Below are positions 1-8,390 of a stretch of DNA of 64,000 nt, in pieces. Every line of letters starts with the position of its first letter. Position 1 is the stretch's first letter. Origin of the DNA: Kibdelosporangium philippinense (GTDB taxonomy: Bacteria; Actinomycetota; Actinomycetes; Mycobacteriales; Pseudonocardiaceae); the NCBI RefSeq assembly GCF_021390435.2, contig NZ_JAJVCN010000004.1, positions 1,778,501-1,842,500 on the forward strand, given 5' to 3'. Below the pieces are notes generated by a model. That model had not been told where the DNA came from, did not search any database, and was given only the letters and a program-made list of their open reading frames with translations. The translations under genes were made by a program, and so were the position numbers.

Positions 1-1033
1 CCGACTCTCTGATGATCAGCGTCGGGTCGAAGATGACCGACCGTGGCGCCTGCTCCGGGGATTCGATCTGTTCCAACAGGATCCTGGCCATCTCGGCCGC
101 CATTTCCTCAAGCGGCTGGACGACCGTGGTCAGCTGCGGCCGTGAGGTCAGCGCGGGCCCGCTGTTGTCGAAGCCGATCAGGGCCACGTCATCCGGGGCC
201 TGACGGCCGTTCTTCTGCAGCACGAGCAAAGCCCCATGTGCCATCAGGTCGTTGGCCGCGAACACGCCGTCGAGGTCCGGGTGTTCGGACAGCAGCCGGG
301 ACATGGCCGCTTCGCCGCTTTCCTGCGTGAAGTTGCCTTCGGCGATCGGGATGTAGGGAAAACCGTGTCGTGCCATGGCTTCCTGGAAACCGGACAGTCG
401 GTCCTGCGCCGCGGGCACGTCCAGCGGGCCGCAAATCGTGGCCACTCGCGTGCACCCGCGGGCGACCAGATGGTCGGCCGCGAGCGCGGCGCCCGCTTGG
501 TGGGCCATGTCCACGTAACTGATCGGAACCGGCCGCGCCGGGCGGGCGAAGAGCACCGCGGCCAGCCCAGCATCGGTCAGCAGCCGGGGGAGTGGGTCTT
601 CGGGATGCGTGGAGACGAGCAAAGCCCCATCCGCGTTGCCGCGCTTGAGGAAATCGACCACCTCGGCACGGGCCTTGTCCGTCTCGGCCAGCATCAACAC
701 CGGGTGAATGCCCTGGTTACGCAGGAAACTGACCACGCCACCGGCCACCCGGCCGAAGAACGGGTCGGCGAACACCTGGGTCGCGAACTCCTCGCCCTGG
801 CCCGGCGCACCCGCCATGACCAGGACGATCGTGCCCGCGCGGCGCGTCACCAGCGACCGGGCCGCCTGGTTGGGCGTGTACCCGGTCGACTGGATGGCTT
901 TGCGGACCGCTTCCTGGATCTCGGTGTCCACGTTGCGGATACCGTTGATCACTCTGGACACGGTCGCCCGGGACACGCCGGCGACCCGTGCGACATCCTC
1001 GAGGGTGGGTGTGCGAGCTGCCGGCTTGCTCAT
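1..1033 (-). CDS. LacI-family transcriptional regulator (partial, 3' end off window)
   Basis: The 344 codons visible on the minus strand begin with an ATG at 1033 and run off the left edge. The N-terminus carries the LacI helix-turn-helix and hinge (DVARVAGVSRATVSRVI, about residues 13-29, then GYTPNQAARSL). The rest matches the periplasmic-binding-protein-like effector domain, with GNADGALLVS, a GCTRVATICGP segment and FAANDLMAHGALLVL. It is therefore a sugar- or metabolite-responsive DNA-binding protein acting in the cytoplasm. Only the last residues should be missing. Its target operon is not in view. A LacI-type operator candidate lies just upstream at 1069-1082, which suggests autoregulation. 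The family is clear; the ligand is unknown. Confidence 0.93.
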   Translation of the reverse strand, partial: MSKPAARTPTLEDVARVAGVSRATVSRVINGIRNVDTEIQEAVRKAIQSTGYTPNQAARSLVTRRAGTIVLVMAGAPGQGEEFATQVFADPFFGRVAGGVVSFLRNQGIHPVLMLAETDKARAEVVDFLKRGNADGALLVSTHPEDPLPRLLTDAGLAAVLFARPARPVPISYVDMAHQAGAALAADHLVARGCTRVATICGPLDVPAAQDRLSGFQEAMARHGFPYIPIAEGNFTQESGEAAMSRLLSEHPDLDGVFAANDLMAHGALLVLQKNGRQAPDDVALIGFDNSGPALTSRPQLTTVVQPLEEMAAEMARILLEQIESPEQAPRSVIFDPTLIIRES

Positions 1034-1068
1034 GCCCTATTTCTACAACCATCCACGCCCGGCGTTAC

Positions 1069-1082
1069 GAGAGCGTTTTCAT
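1069..1082 (-). promoter_or_regulatory. Candidate LacI-family operator
   Basis: On the minus strand this reads TGAAAACGCTCTCG. It resembles the LacI/CcpA-family operator pattern TG.AA.CG.T..CA around a central CG. It lies 36 bases upstream of the lacI-type start and overlaps the stop codon of the tetR gene. The symmetry is imperfect, so this is a candidate only. Confidence 0.35.
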
Positions 1083-1765
1083 TCAGCTGTGGCCAGCCGC
1101 TCAAGCCAGTGCTTGAGCAGGTTCACCTCGGGCTCGACCAGCTCGGTGCCCGGGTCGGCGTCCAGGATGGCCTTGAGCTGCAGCGCCTTGGCCGCCAGCG
1201 ACGAGGTTTGCTTTGGCTCCTTGTCCACGAAGATCGCCGAGAACACCGCGTCCCGCTGACGCCGGATGAGCTCGCTGTCCGAGTACACCTCCGGCTGTGT
1301 GACCAGGCTCAATGCCACGCCAACGCTCGCGGTCATGACCATCTGCGCGGCGGCTTCAGTAGGAATGCGCAGCCGTCCGGCCTCTGCACAGCGTTCCAGC
1401 AGTTGGCGCAGCAGATCCAAGGCCTCCTGCGCGGCTTTGGGAACCGCACTCAGCGCAGGGGAGTACATCATTCGGTAGACCGTGGGGTGCTCTCGTGCGA
1501 ACGCCATGTGGTTGTCCCACCCGTTCATCACGTCGACCACGGGGTCGTCCGAGGGCTCGGCCACCCGCTTGATCGACAGGTACTGCTCGAAGCCGTGGTC
1601 GACGACCGCGCTCAGCAGCCCGCTTTTGTCGCCGAACAGCCGGTACAGCACAGGTGCGCCGACGCCGACCGCCTCACAGACCGCACGCGTGGAGATGTCC
1701 CGGTCAGGTGAGGAGTCCAGTAGTTCCGCAGCCGCTTCCAGCATGCGTGTCCGTAGATCCTCCAT
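1079..1765 (-). CDS. TetR-family transcriptional regulator
   Basis: The 228-residue protein starts at the ATG at 1765 (MEDLRTRMLEAAAELL). The open frame continues further upstream, but that part is not TetR-like. The N-terminal helix-turn-helix is plain: ISTRAVCEAVGVGAPVLYRLFGDKSGLLSAV, written here in part as AVGVGAPVLYRLFGDK (about residues 30-45). The C-terminal ligand domain is not assigned. The gene is divergent from the SDR gene at 1911, with 145 bases between them holding TTGTTAGC-type sites. The usual reading of this arrangement is that the regulator represses itself and the adjacent dehydrogenase until a small ligand binds. The ligand is unknown. Confidence 0.9.
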   Translation of the reverse strand: MEDLRTRMLEAAAELLDSSPDRDISTRAVCEAVGVGAPVLYRLFGDKSGLLSAVVDHGFEQYLSIKRVAEPSDDPVVDVMNGWDNHMAFAREHPTVYRMMYSPALSAVPKAAQEALDLLRQLLERCAEAGRLRIPTEAAAQMVMTASVGVALSLVTQPEVYSDSELIRRQRDAVFSAIFVDKEPKQTSSLAAKALQLKAILDADPGTELVEPEVNLLKHWLERLATAE

Positions 1766-1793
1766 GCGTAGAGCGTAGCAGTGATACGCGAGA

Positions 1794-1900
1794 TTGTTAG
1801 CGATGTTACCTACGTCATAGTGTTGATACGGGTTTGGGGGTAGCGCCGCTACGATCCATGCCGTAGCGTTGCTAACAACAGAGCGGAACGGCGCTAACAA
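1794..1900. promoter_or_regulatory. TetR/SDR divergent promoter with three TTGTTAGC-like sites
   Basis: Three copies of one short word lie between the divergent tetR and SDR genes. TTGTTAGCG is at 1794-1802 on the plus strand. Inverted copies TTGCTAACAA (1869-1878) and CGCTAACAA (1892-1900) follow. The last abuts the SDR ribosome binding site (AAGGAG, about 1899-1904). Repeated words at such a locus are typical of TetR operators. Which sites are bound cannot be read from the sequence. Confidence 0.5.
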
Positions 1901-1910
1901 GGAGAAGAAA

Positions 1911-2639
1911 ATGACTCGGGTTGCCATCGTCACCGGTGCTTCTGGCGGAATCGGCCGCGAGGTCGCGGAGCGGCTGGCCAAGGACGGCATGACTGTTCTG
2001 GTGCACTACTCAGGTAACAAGGTCGCCGCCGACGAGATCGTCGAAGGCATCGTGAAGGCGGGCGGGACGGCAAGCACCTTCCAGGCCGACGTCGCCGACG
2101 AGACCCAGATCAGCGCCCTGTTCGACGAGGTCGAGCGCCTGTACGGCGGCGTGGACGTGGTCGTGAACACCGCGGGCATCATGCCGCTCGCGCCGCTGGT
2201 CGACCTGAAGCTCGAAGACCTGGACCGCGTGCACCGCACCAACATCCGCGGCACGTTCGTGGTCTCGCAGCAGGCCGCGCGGCGCGTTCGCGAAGGCGGC
2301 GCGATCATCAACTTCTCGACCTCGGTTACCAAGATCGCCGTCCCCGGCTACACGGCCTATGCGGCAAGCAAGGGCGCCGTCGACGGGATGACGCTGATCC
2401 TGGCCAAGGAGATGCGCGGCCGCAACGTCACGGTCAACGCGGTGGCCCCTGGCCCGACCGCGACCCCGCTGTACTTCACCGGCAAGCCGCAGTCGGTCAT
2501 CGACGCGGCGACCAAGGCAGCTCCGCTTGAGCGGCTCGGCCAGCCTGAGGACGTCGCCGAGGTCGTGTCGTTCCTCGCCGGTCCGGCCCGTTGGATCAAC
2601 GGCCAGGTCATCTACACCAACGGCGGCGTCGTCGCCTGA
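1911..2639 (+). CDS. Short-chain dehydrogenase/reductase (classical SDR)
   Basis: The 242-residue protein starts at the ATG at 1911, preceded by AAGGAG at a good distance. The upstream in-frame ATG at 1869 would add residues foreign to the family. SDR landmarks in order are the NAD(P) loop TGASGGIG (about residues 8-15), NTAG in place of NNAG, the catalytic Ser in NFSTSVTK, and the active-site YAASK. It ends with the common WINGQVIYTNGG. The enzyme should be a cytosolic NAD(P)H-dependent oxidoreductase of 3-oxoacyl-ACP-reductase type. The substrate is not predictable. Its divergent TetR neighbour suggests induction by a xenobiotic or metabolite. Confidence 0.92.
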   Translation: MTRVAIVTGASGGIGREVAERLAKDGMTVLVHYSGNKVAADEIVEGIVKAGGTASTFQADVADETQISALFDEVERLYGGVDVVVNTAGIMPLAPLVDLKLEDLDRVHRTNIRGTFVVSQQAARRVREGGAIINFSTSVTKIAVPGYTAYAASKGAVDGMTLILAKEMRGRNVTVNAVAPGPTATPLYFTGKPQSVIDAATKAAPLERLGQPEDVAEVVSFLAGPARWINGQVIYTNGGVVA

Positions 2640-2800
2640 TCGGCTGGTACTGGGCTCCTGGCCCGGCAGCGCACCGGGCCAGCCCTGGTCGGCCTTCACG
2701 GTCAGCCTGCTATTCCGATCGGTCCATGGCTTGCACCCAGGCCATCACTGATAACCCCATGGCCGGCCCCTTCCCAGACCAGCTTGCTATCCCCATCGCA

Positions 2801-2813
2801 TTGTTAGGAACAA
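2801..2813. promoter_or_regulatory. Palindromic site TTGTTAGGAACAA before second SDR
   Basis: A palindrome with 5-base arms (TTGTT/AACAA) lies 4 bases upstream of the ATG at 2818 and overlaps its leader. The left half repeats the TTGTTAG word of the tetR/SDR operators at 1794-1900. The same regulator may therefore control both dehydrogenases. The link rests only on the shared word. Confidence 0.35.
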
Positions 2814-2817
2814 GATC

Positions 2818-3696
2818 ATGTCGAAGATCGTCATCATCTCCGGTGCTTCAAGCGGCTTCGGTGCCTTAACCGCCCGTGCCCTCGTGGACGCGGGCCACAC
2901 CGTCTACGCCGGAATGCGGAACGTCGGGGGCCGCAACGCCATCGCGGCCGCCGAGGCCAGGGCATACAGCGACCGCCTGCGCCCAGTCGAGATGGACGTG
3001 CTGGACCAGCGTTCGGTCGACGCGGCAGTCTCTGAGGTCGTCGCCAACGAAGGCCGCCTGGACGTGATCGTGCACAACGCCGGTCACATGGTGCTCGGTG
3101 CTGCCGAAGCGTTCACGCCGGACCAGTACGCCAGCGCCTACGACACCAACGTCCTGTCGACACAACGACTCAACCGTGCCGCGTTGCCACAGCTGCGTAA
3201 GCAACGTGACGGCCTGGTTGTCTGGGTTGGTTCGTCCAGCACGCGCGGCGGCACGCCGCCGTTCCTCGCCCCATACTTCGCCGCGAAGGCAGCCATGGAC
3301 GCCCTCGCCGTAAGCTACGCGACCGAGCTGACCCGGTTCGGCGTCGATTCGACGATCATCGTGCCTGGCGCCTTCACTCGTGGCACGAACCACTTCGCCA
3401 ACGCGGGCTACGCGGCCGATGAAGAGGTCGCGGCCGCCTACGACGAGAAGTACGCAGGGTTCTCCGAAGAGGTGGCACGGCGGCTCGCGGACCTGCTGCC
3501 GCCGGACGCCGACCCCGCCGACGTCGCCCGCGAGATCGTGCGCGTGGTCGGCCTGGAGAAGGGACAGCGTCCATTCCGCGTCCACATCGACCCTTCCGAG
3601 GACGGCGCTGAACTGGTCAACGCCGTCGGAGACGCGGTCCGCCAGCAGTTCTACCGTCGCATCGGCTACCCGGAGCTGCTAACCCCAGTGCACTGA
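2818..3696 (+). CDS. Short-chain dehydrogenase/reductase
   Basis: The 292-residue SDR has the cofactor loop SGASSGFGALTARAL (about residues 8-22), HNAG at the NNAG position, the catalytic Ser in VGSSST and an active-site YFAAK. It is longer than the classical 250-residue form through a C-terminal extension rich in acidic residues, as in SDRs acting on retinol- or steroid-like substrates. It follows the 1911 SDR by 178 bases. A palindromic repeat begins one base after its stop codon. The ribosome binding site is weak (AGGAA). The substrate is unknown. Confidence 0.9.
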   Translation: MSKIVIISGASSGFGALTARALVDAGHTVYAGMRNVGGRNAIAAAEARAYSDRLRPVEMDVLDQRSVDAAVSEVVANEGRLDVIVHNAGHMVLGAAEAFTPDQYASAYDTNVLSTQRLNRAALPQLRKQRDGLVVWVGSSSTRGGTPPFLAPYFAAKAAMDALAVSYATELTRFGVDSTIIVPGAFTRGTNHFANAGYAADEEVAAAYDEKYAGFSEEVARRLADLLPPDADPADVAREIVRVVGLEKGQRPFRVHIDPSEDGAELVNAVGDAVRQQFYRRIGYPELLTPVH

Positions 3697-3697
3697 C

Positions 3698-3743
3698 CTC
3701 GTGAGTGGTTGGACGAGTTCTAACTCTGCTAACCACTCACGAG
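3698..3743. repeat. Intergenic palindrome copy 1 (CTCGTGAGTGGTT family)
   Basis: Arms CTCGTGAGTGGTT (3698-3710) and AACCACTCACGAG (3731-3743) enclose a loop with an inner GAGTTCTAACTC palindrome. It starts one base after the stop of the SDR at 2818-3696 and precedes the helicase gene on the same strand. It is probably a terminator without a U-tract, and a member of a family with copies near 20571, 42500, 51249 and 63626. Confidence 0.9.
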
Positions 3744-3796
3744 CTTTGACCGGGGGCAATTCAAAACTGTCGGGGGTCACCTATATCGTCCTTCGC

Positions 3797-6733
3797 ATGC
3801 TCGTCGTACACGCTGCCTGGTCCCCCACCAGCGGCGTGTGCGTATGGGCGGAGGACGCGACCGTGCCCGCTTCGGCTGTCCGGGTGGGGAAGAAGCCGAA
3901 GATGCACCCGTTCGGTGCCTCAGCGGAGACCATGCGGAAGGTCTTCGATGTCGGCACCGAGTTCGCCTACACGCTCGAACTGCCGTCGTCGAGCACGGGA
4001 CCGGTCGCCGCGCCCGAGCTGGTCCGGCCCACGGCCGATACGACCAAGAAGCTGAAGCTGGCGCCGTGGACCGTGAACGCGTTGGCGCTGACGCCCGACG
4101 AAGCCTTGCAGGTGTTGCCTGATCCGCCGGAGACACCGAGTGGTTCGTGGCGGTGGATGGCCGCGGTGGCGCGGTACGCCAAGAGCCTGGTTGATCGGGG
4201 GCAGGTGCTGCCGGGGCTTCTCGAGGGGCGGGCCCGGTGGATCCCGCAGCTGATCGGCGAGGACGCCGACCACACGAGGGCGCTGAACCAAGCGATGCCA
4301 TCGGTCCTGCGAGCCGAAGCCGCCGATCTGCTGCCCCATGTGCTCACCTCGTTCGCGGACGCCACGGCACGGGGCCGCCTCGACGAGATTCAGCTCGGCG
4401 CCGAACCTTCCATCGCGGAGCAGTGGCTGCGGGCGTTGACCACGCCGGACGCCCGTGTCGAAGGGGATCTGGGCTGGCTCAGCGGCAAGCTCAAGGAATG
4501 GCACCGCTCAGCCGCCCCACCCGCGGGTCCACTGCGGACATGCTTTCGTCTTGCACTGCCGGACGAGAACAGCGACGACTGGCGCGTCGAATTCCTCTTG
4601 CAGCCCACGGCCGATCCCAGCCTCACGGTCTCGGCCAACGACGTCTGGCATGGCACGGGAGCGTCGAAACTCCTGACGCGGCATGCCAATCACCCCGAGG
4701 AAGTCCTGCTGGCCGGGTTGGGGCGGGCGAGTCGCGTCTACCCGGAGCTCGACGCGGCTCTGCGCGTCAGCACGCCGGCTGAGCTTAAGACCGATCCGGA
4801 AGGGGCGTACCGGTTCCTGCGGCAGTCGGCGAACGCCTTGTCGCTGGCCGGATTCGGCATACAGCTGCCGTCGGCGTTGCAACGCGCCCCTGACCTCGGC
4901 CTGAAACTCAAGGCCAGTTCGTCGGCCAAGGGACAGACCGCGGTCGTCAGCGGCGGCCTTGGGCTCGACGAAATCCTGAACTACCAATGGAAACTCGCGG
5001 TCGGCGAAGAAGAGCTGACTGACGACGAGATCGCCGAGCTGGCCAAAGCCAAGGCGCCGTTGGTACGCCTGCGCGGTAAATGGGTCGAGCTCGACAACGC
5101 CAGGCTCAGGCGCGCGCTGACGTTCCTCGAGCAGGCGGGCGAAGGCGAGATGACCGCCCGCGACCTGCTTCAGGCCGATTCCGTACTGGCTGAGCAGGGC
5201 GTGGATGTCCCGGTCACCGATGTCGTCGCCGATGGTTGGCTTGGTGACGTGCTGGCCGGGCACATCCAGGACCAGCTGGCGCCAGTGTCCACACCGGACA
5301 ACTTCACCGCGACCCTGCGCCCCTACCAGGAACGCGGCCTTGCCTGGCTGAGTTTCCTGTCCAGGCTGGGTCTCGGTGGCTGTCTGGCCGACGATATGGG
5401 ACTGGGTAAGACAGTTCAGCTGCTCGCGTTGATCGCCGCCGAGGGCAGCAAGCCGAACCTGCTGGTGTGCCCCATGTCTGTCGTCGGCAACTGGCAGCGG
5501 GAAGCCGCCCGGTTCACGCCGGATCTGAAGGTGTACGTGCATCACGGCTCCGGCCGCGTCAGCGGTACAGAGCTGGCCGCCAAGGTCGCCGAATCCGACC
5601 TGGTGATCACCACGTACGGCGTCGTGTCCAGGGAGAACGAGGAGCTGGCCGGGCTTGGCTGGCACCGGGTCGTGCTGGACGAGGCGCAGAACATCAAGAA
5701 CTCCGGGTCGAAGCAGGCCCGTGCGGTGCGTGCGTTGCCTGCGGCGCACCGGATCGCGCTGACCGGCACGCCTGTGGAGAACCGGCTCGCCGAGCTGTGG
5801 TCGGTGATGGAATTCGCGAACCCCGGCCTGCTCGGACCGGCCAGTACGTTCCGCACGAAGTTCGCTGTGCCGATCGAACGGGACAAGAGCGAAACCGTGA
5901 CCGCGGCGCTGCGCCGCCGGACGCAGCCGTTCATCCTGCGCCGAGTCAAGACCGACAAGCAGATCATCTCGGACCTGCCCGACAAGATCGAGATGACCGA
6001 GGTCTGCCAGCTCACCGCCGAACAGGGATCGCTCTACCAAGCCGTTGTCGCCGACATGATGGAACGCATCGAGAACAGCGAGGGCATCGAACGCCGCGGC
6101 CTCGTGCTGTCCACGTTGTCCAGGCTCAAGCAGGTCTGCAACCACCCGGCGCACCTGCTCAAAGACGGCTCACGAATGCCAGGTAGGTCTGGGAAACTGA
6201 CCAGGCTCGAGGAGATCCTCGACGAAGCACTGTCCGAAGGGGACAAAGTACTGTGCTTCACGCAGTTCGCCGAATTCGGTGAGATGCTGCGAGCCCACCT
6301 GACAGCCAAGTTCGAGCAACCGGTGTTTTTCCTGCACGGCGGCGTGACCAAATCCCAGCGCGACGCGATGGTCGAACGCTTCCAGTCCGACGCGGGACCG
6401 CCGATCTTCGTACTGTCACTGAAAGCCGGTGGCGTCGGCCTGAACCTCACCGCCGCGAGCCATGTCGTGCACGTCGACCGCTGGTGGAACCCGGCGGTGG
6501 AGGACCAGGCCACCGACCGCGCGTTCCGAATCGGCCAGCTGCGCAACGTCCAGGTCCGCAAATTCCTCTGCGCAGGCACGGTCGAAGACCGCATCGACGC
6601 GATGATCCGCAGCAAGAAAGCCCTGGCCGAGATGGTCGTGGGGTCAGGGGAGGACTGGCTGACCGAGCTGTCGACGGACGCGCTGCGCGAAATGTTCGAG
6701 CTGGCGCCCGACGCGATCGGGGAGGCGGCGTAA
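3797..6733 (+). CDS. SNF2-family DEAD/DEAH-type helicase
   Basis: The 978-residue protein has its start set at the ATG at 3797 (MLVVHAAW), preceded by an AT-rich hexamer that suggests a leaderless or short-leader transcript. After about 500 residues of SNF2-associated N-terminal region come the helicase motifs: DDMGLGKT (Walker A, about 532-539), a DEAQ box in VVLDEAQNIKN, LTGTPVENRL, and in the C-terminal lobe AGGVGLNLT and RAFRIGQ. It is expected to be an ATP-driven DNA translocase that remodels protein-DNA complexes. The next gene, encoding a SWIM zinc-finger protein, starts directly after the stop codon. This pair is common in actinobacteria, and the two proteins probably work together. 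The precise role is unknown. Confidence 0.95.
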   Translation: MLVVHAAWSPTSGVCVWAEDATVPASAVRVGKKPKMHPFGASAETMRKVFDVGTEFAYTLELPSSSTGPVAAPELVRPTADTTKKLKLAPWTVNALALTPDEALQVLPDPPETPSGSWRWMAAVARYAKSLVDRGQVLPGLLEGRARWIPQLIGEDADHTRALNQAMPSVLRAEAADLLPHVLTSFADATARGRLDEIQLGAEPSIAEQWLRALTTPDARVEGDLGWLSGKLKEWHRSAAPPAGPLRTCFRLALPDENSDDWRVEFLLQPTADPSLTVSANDVWHGTGASKLLTRHANHPEEVLLAGLGRASRVYPELDAALRVSTPAELKTDPEGAYRFLRQSANALSLAGFGIQLPSALQRAPDLGLKLKASSSAKGQTAVVSGGLGLDEILNYQWKLAVGEEELTDDEIAELAKAKAPLVRLRGKWVELDNARLRRALTFLEQAGEGEMTARDLLQADSVLAEQGVDVPVTDVVADGWLGDVLAGHIQDQLAPVSTPDNFTATLRPYQERGLAWLSFLSRLGLGGCLADDMGLGKTVQLLALIAAEGSKPNLLVCPMSVVGNWQREAARFTPDLKVYVHHGSGRVSGTELAAKVAESDLVITTYGVVSRENEELAGLGWHRVVLDEAQNIKNSGSKQARAVRALPAAHRIALTGTPVENRLAELWSVMEFANPGLLGPASTFRTKFAVPIERDKSETVTAALRRRTQPFILRRVKTDKQIISDLPDKIEMTEVCQLTAEQGSLYQAVVADMMERIENSEGIERRGLVLSTLSRLKQVCNHPAHLLKDGSRMPGRSGKLTRLEEILDEALSEGDKVLCFTQFAEFGEMLRAHLTAKFEQPVFFLHGGVTKSQRDAMVERFQSDAGPPIFVLSLKAGGVGLNLTAASHVVHVDRWWNPAVEDQATDRAFRIGQLRNVQVRKFLCAGTVEDRIDAMIRSKKALAEMVVGSGEDWLTELSTDALREMFELAPDAIGEAA

Positions 6734-7555
6734 ATGCCTTCCAAACCGGACCCGAACTGGTGGCAGGACAACCCGTCGACCGGCCCGATCAAGGTCGAGA
6801 ACGGCATCAAAGCGCGCCGGACCAGAGGCAAGATCGCCACCAGCTGGTGGTCACAGCGATTCATCACGGTGCTGGAAGAACTGCAGCTCGGTGGGCGGAT
6901 GAGCCGGGGAAAGAACTACGCGCGCGCCGGACAGGTGATGTCGCTGAACATCTCATCCGGCAAGGTCATCGCAAAGGTACAGGGTTCCCGCCCACAGCCG
7001 TACACAGTCAAGCTGATCTCAAAGCCGCTGACCGGCGAGCAATGGGACAAGGTAACCGAAAAACTGGCGAGCAAAGCCTTGTTCGCGGCGAAACTGCTGG
7101 CTGGGGAGATGCCGCCGGAGATCGAAGAAGTCTTCGCCGAACTCGACGTCCCGCTGTTCCCAGCCGCCGCCCGTGACCTGCCAATGCACTGCAGCTGCCC
7201 AGACTGGGCGGTGCCGTGCAAGCACGTCGCCGCCGTGTGTTTCCTGCTGGGAGAACGGTTCGACGATGACCCGTTCCTGATCTTCGAATGGCGCGGCCGC
7301 TCGAAGTCAGAGCTGCTGGGCAAACTCCGCAAGAACCGTGTCGAAGAAGCCCCGGACCACCCGGCGCCGGAACTGAATCTGGAGAACTTCTTCACCGTAG
7401 GCACGCTGCCCCCGGAGCCCGAACCACAGGACGCCGACCTGGTGTTGCTCCGGGTCGACGCGCCCGCGATCGAAGTGGGCGGCGAGCCGCTCATCGACGT
7501 GCTCACCCCGCTGTACCAGCGGTTCCAGCGACCGGACGACATCCCGCAGGAGTAA
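6734..7555 (+). CDS. SWIM zinc-finger protein
   Basis: The 273-residue protein has a SWIM-type zinc motif, CSCPDWAVPCKHVAAVC, at about residues 154-170 (C.C...C.H spacing). SWIM domains bind DNA or proteins. Its ATG follows the helicase stop codon with no gap, and the ribosome binding site (GGGGAGG) lies inside the helicase gene, so the two are translationally coupled. The N-terminus is rich in basic residues and Trp, and the C-terminus is acidic. A role as DNA- or partner-binding subunit of the SNF2 ATPase is inferred from coupling; there is no catalytic motif. Confidence 0.9.
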   Translation: MPSKPDPNWWQDNPSTGPIKVENGIKARRTRGKIATSWWSQRFITVLEELQLGGRMSRGKNYARAGQVMSLNISSGKVIAKVQGSRPQPYTVKLISKPLTGEQWDKVTEKLASKALFAAKLLAGEMPPEIEEVFAELDVPLFPAAARDLPMHCSCPDWAVPCKHVAAVCFLLGERFDDDPFLIFEWRGRSKSELLGKLRKNRVEEAPDHPAPELNLENFFTVGTLPPEPEPQDADLVLLRVDAPAIEVGGEPLIDVLTPLYQRFQRPDDIPQE

Positions 7556-7576
7556 CTATGCGGGGAATGGGATGCC

Positions 7577-7625
7577 GTGAAGGTCACCTTCGCGGCGTTG
7601 AACGCGTCAAGGGAGGCCCTCGCGC
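7577..7625. repeat. Imperfect inverted repeat after SWIM gene (probable terminator)
   Basis: GTGAAGGTCACCTTCGCGG pairs imperfectly, with G-U pairs, against a downstream segment ending AAGGGAGGCCCTCGC, around a central CGTTGAACG. It begins 21 bases after the SWIM gene stop. The layout resembles the GTGAAGG.C..CCTTCAC intergenic repeats common in related actinomycetes. A role as terminator is inferred. Confidence 0.45.
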
Positions 7626-7696
7626 GGCTAATGCCAATGGCAGGAACTTGAGCACGTCTACCGGGGGTGGGCCAGGCAGCCTGCGAGGATGGCGCG

Positions 7697-8308
7697 GTGT
7701 CGACCGCTGATACCGCACCATCCGTGCCAGGCAACCGGCTGGCCAAGATCGTCACCGAAGTCCTCTCACCCGCGACAATCGTGGTCCTGCTGCCCTTCGC
7801 GGTCGCCTGGAACGCCACGGGCCACCAAGTCCTCGCGACCATCCTGTGGTCACTGGTCGTAGCCATCTTCTACAGCGTCCTGCCGATGGTCTTCATCATC
7901 CGAGGGGCCCGGCGCGGGAAATGGGACGGCCACTGGGTGCGTGAACGCGAGCGCCGCTTCCTGCCCCTGATGATGTGCCTGGTGTCGGCGCTGGTCGGCC
8001 TGGCCATCCTGCTTGTCGGGGACGCGCCGAGGGATGTCCTCGCGCTGGCCTGGTCCATGATTTCGGTCTTGATCGTGTGCGTGATCATCACCAAGTGGTG
8101 GAAGGTTTCGCTGCACGCCACGGTCGCGGGCGGTGCTGTCGCCACCGTCATCCTGATCTACGGGTGGATCATGGCCGTTCTCGTCCCGCTCGTCGTCCTT
8201 GTTGCCTGGGCTCGGGTGAAGGTTCGCGACCACACGACCGCTCAGGTCATCGTTGGTGCACTTCTTGGCCCTGTCGTCGGTGGTGCCGTGTTCTTGCTTT
8301 TGCGTTGA
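7697..8308 (+). CDS. PAP2-like integral membrane protein
   Basis: The 203-residue protein has about five or six hydrophobic segments. The GTG at 7697 (VSTADTAPSVPGNRL) is preferred because the longer frame adds unlike residues. Between segments are KVSLHATVAGG and ARVKVRDHTTAQVIVGALLG. These resemble the His- and Arg/Asp-containing motifs of the PAP2 phosphatase superfamily, but the full canonical signature is not preserved. It may be a lipid-phosphate phosphatase relative or an inactive homologue in the plasma membrane. It stands alone between the helicase pair and icmF. Confidence 0.7.
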   Translation: MSTADTAPSVPGNRLAKIVTEVLSPATIVVLLPFAVAWNATGHQVLATILWSLVVAIFYSVLPMVFIIRGARRGKWDGHWVRERERRFLPLMMCLVSALVGLAILLVGDAPRDVLALAWSMISVLIVCVIITKWWKVSLHATVAGGAVATVILIYGWIMAVLVPLVVLVAWARVKVRDHTTAQVIVGALLGPVVGGAVFLLLR

Positions 8309-8390
8309 TCTAGCAGGTCGGGGCCGGTTTTCGCAGAGACTCCGGCCACATCGGGTTGTCCGCGAGAAGGTTGGACGTCAAACTATTCTC

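Noticed and set aside
236..1711. Long open frame on the plus strand (491 codons)
   Set aside because: It lies antisense to the LacI and TetR genes, whose protein motifs are unmistakable, and it shows no domain itself; it is a GC-driven shadow.
4508..6154. Long minus-strand frame opposite the SNF2 gene
   Set aside because: Shadow of the helicase; no recognisable domain and no ribosome binding site.
8309..8390. Cobalamin riboswitch before icmF
   Set aside because: The 82-base gap is too short and no B12-box-like element was found.
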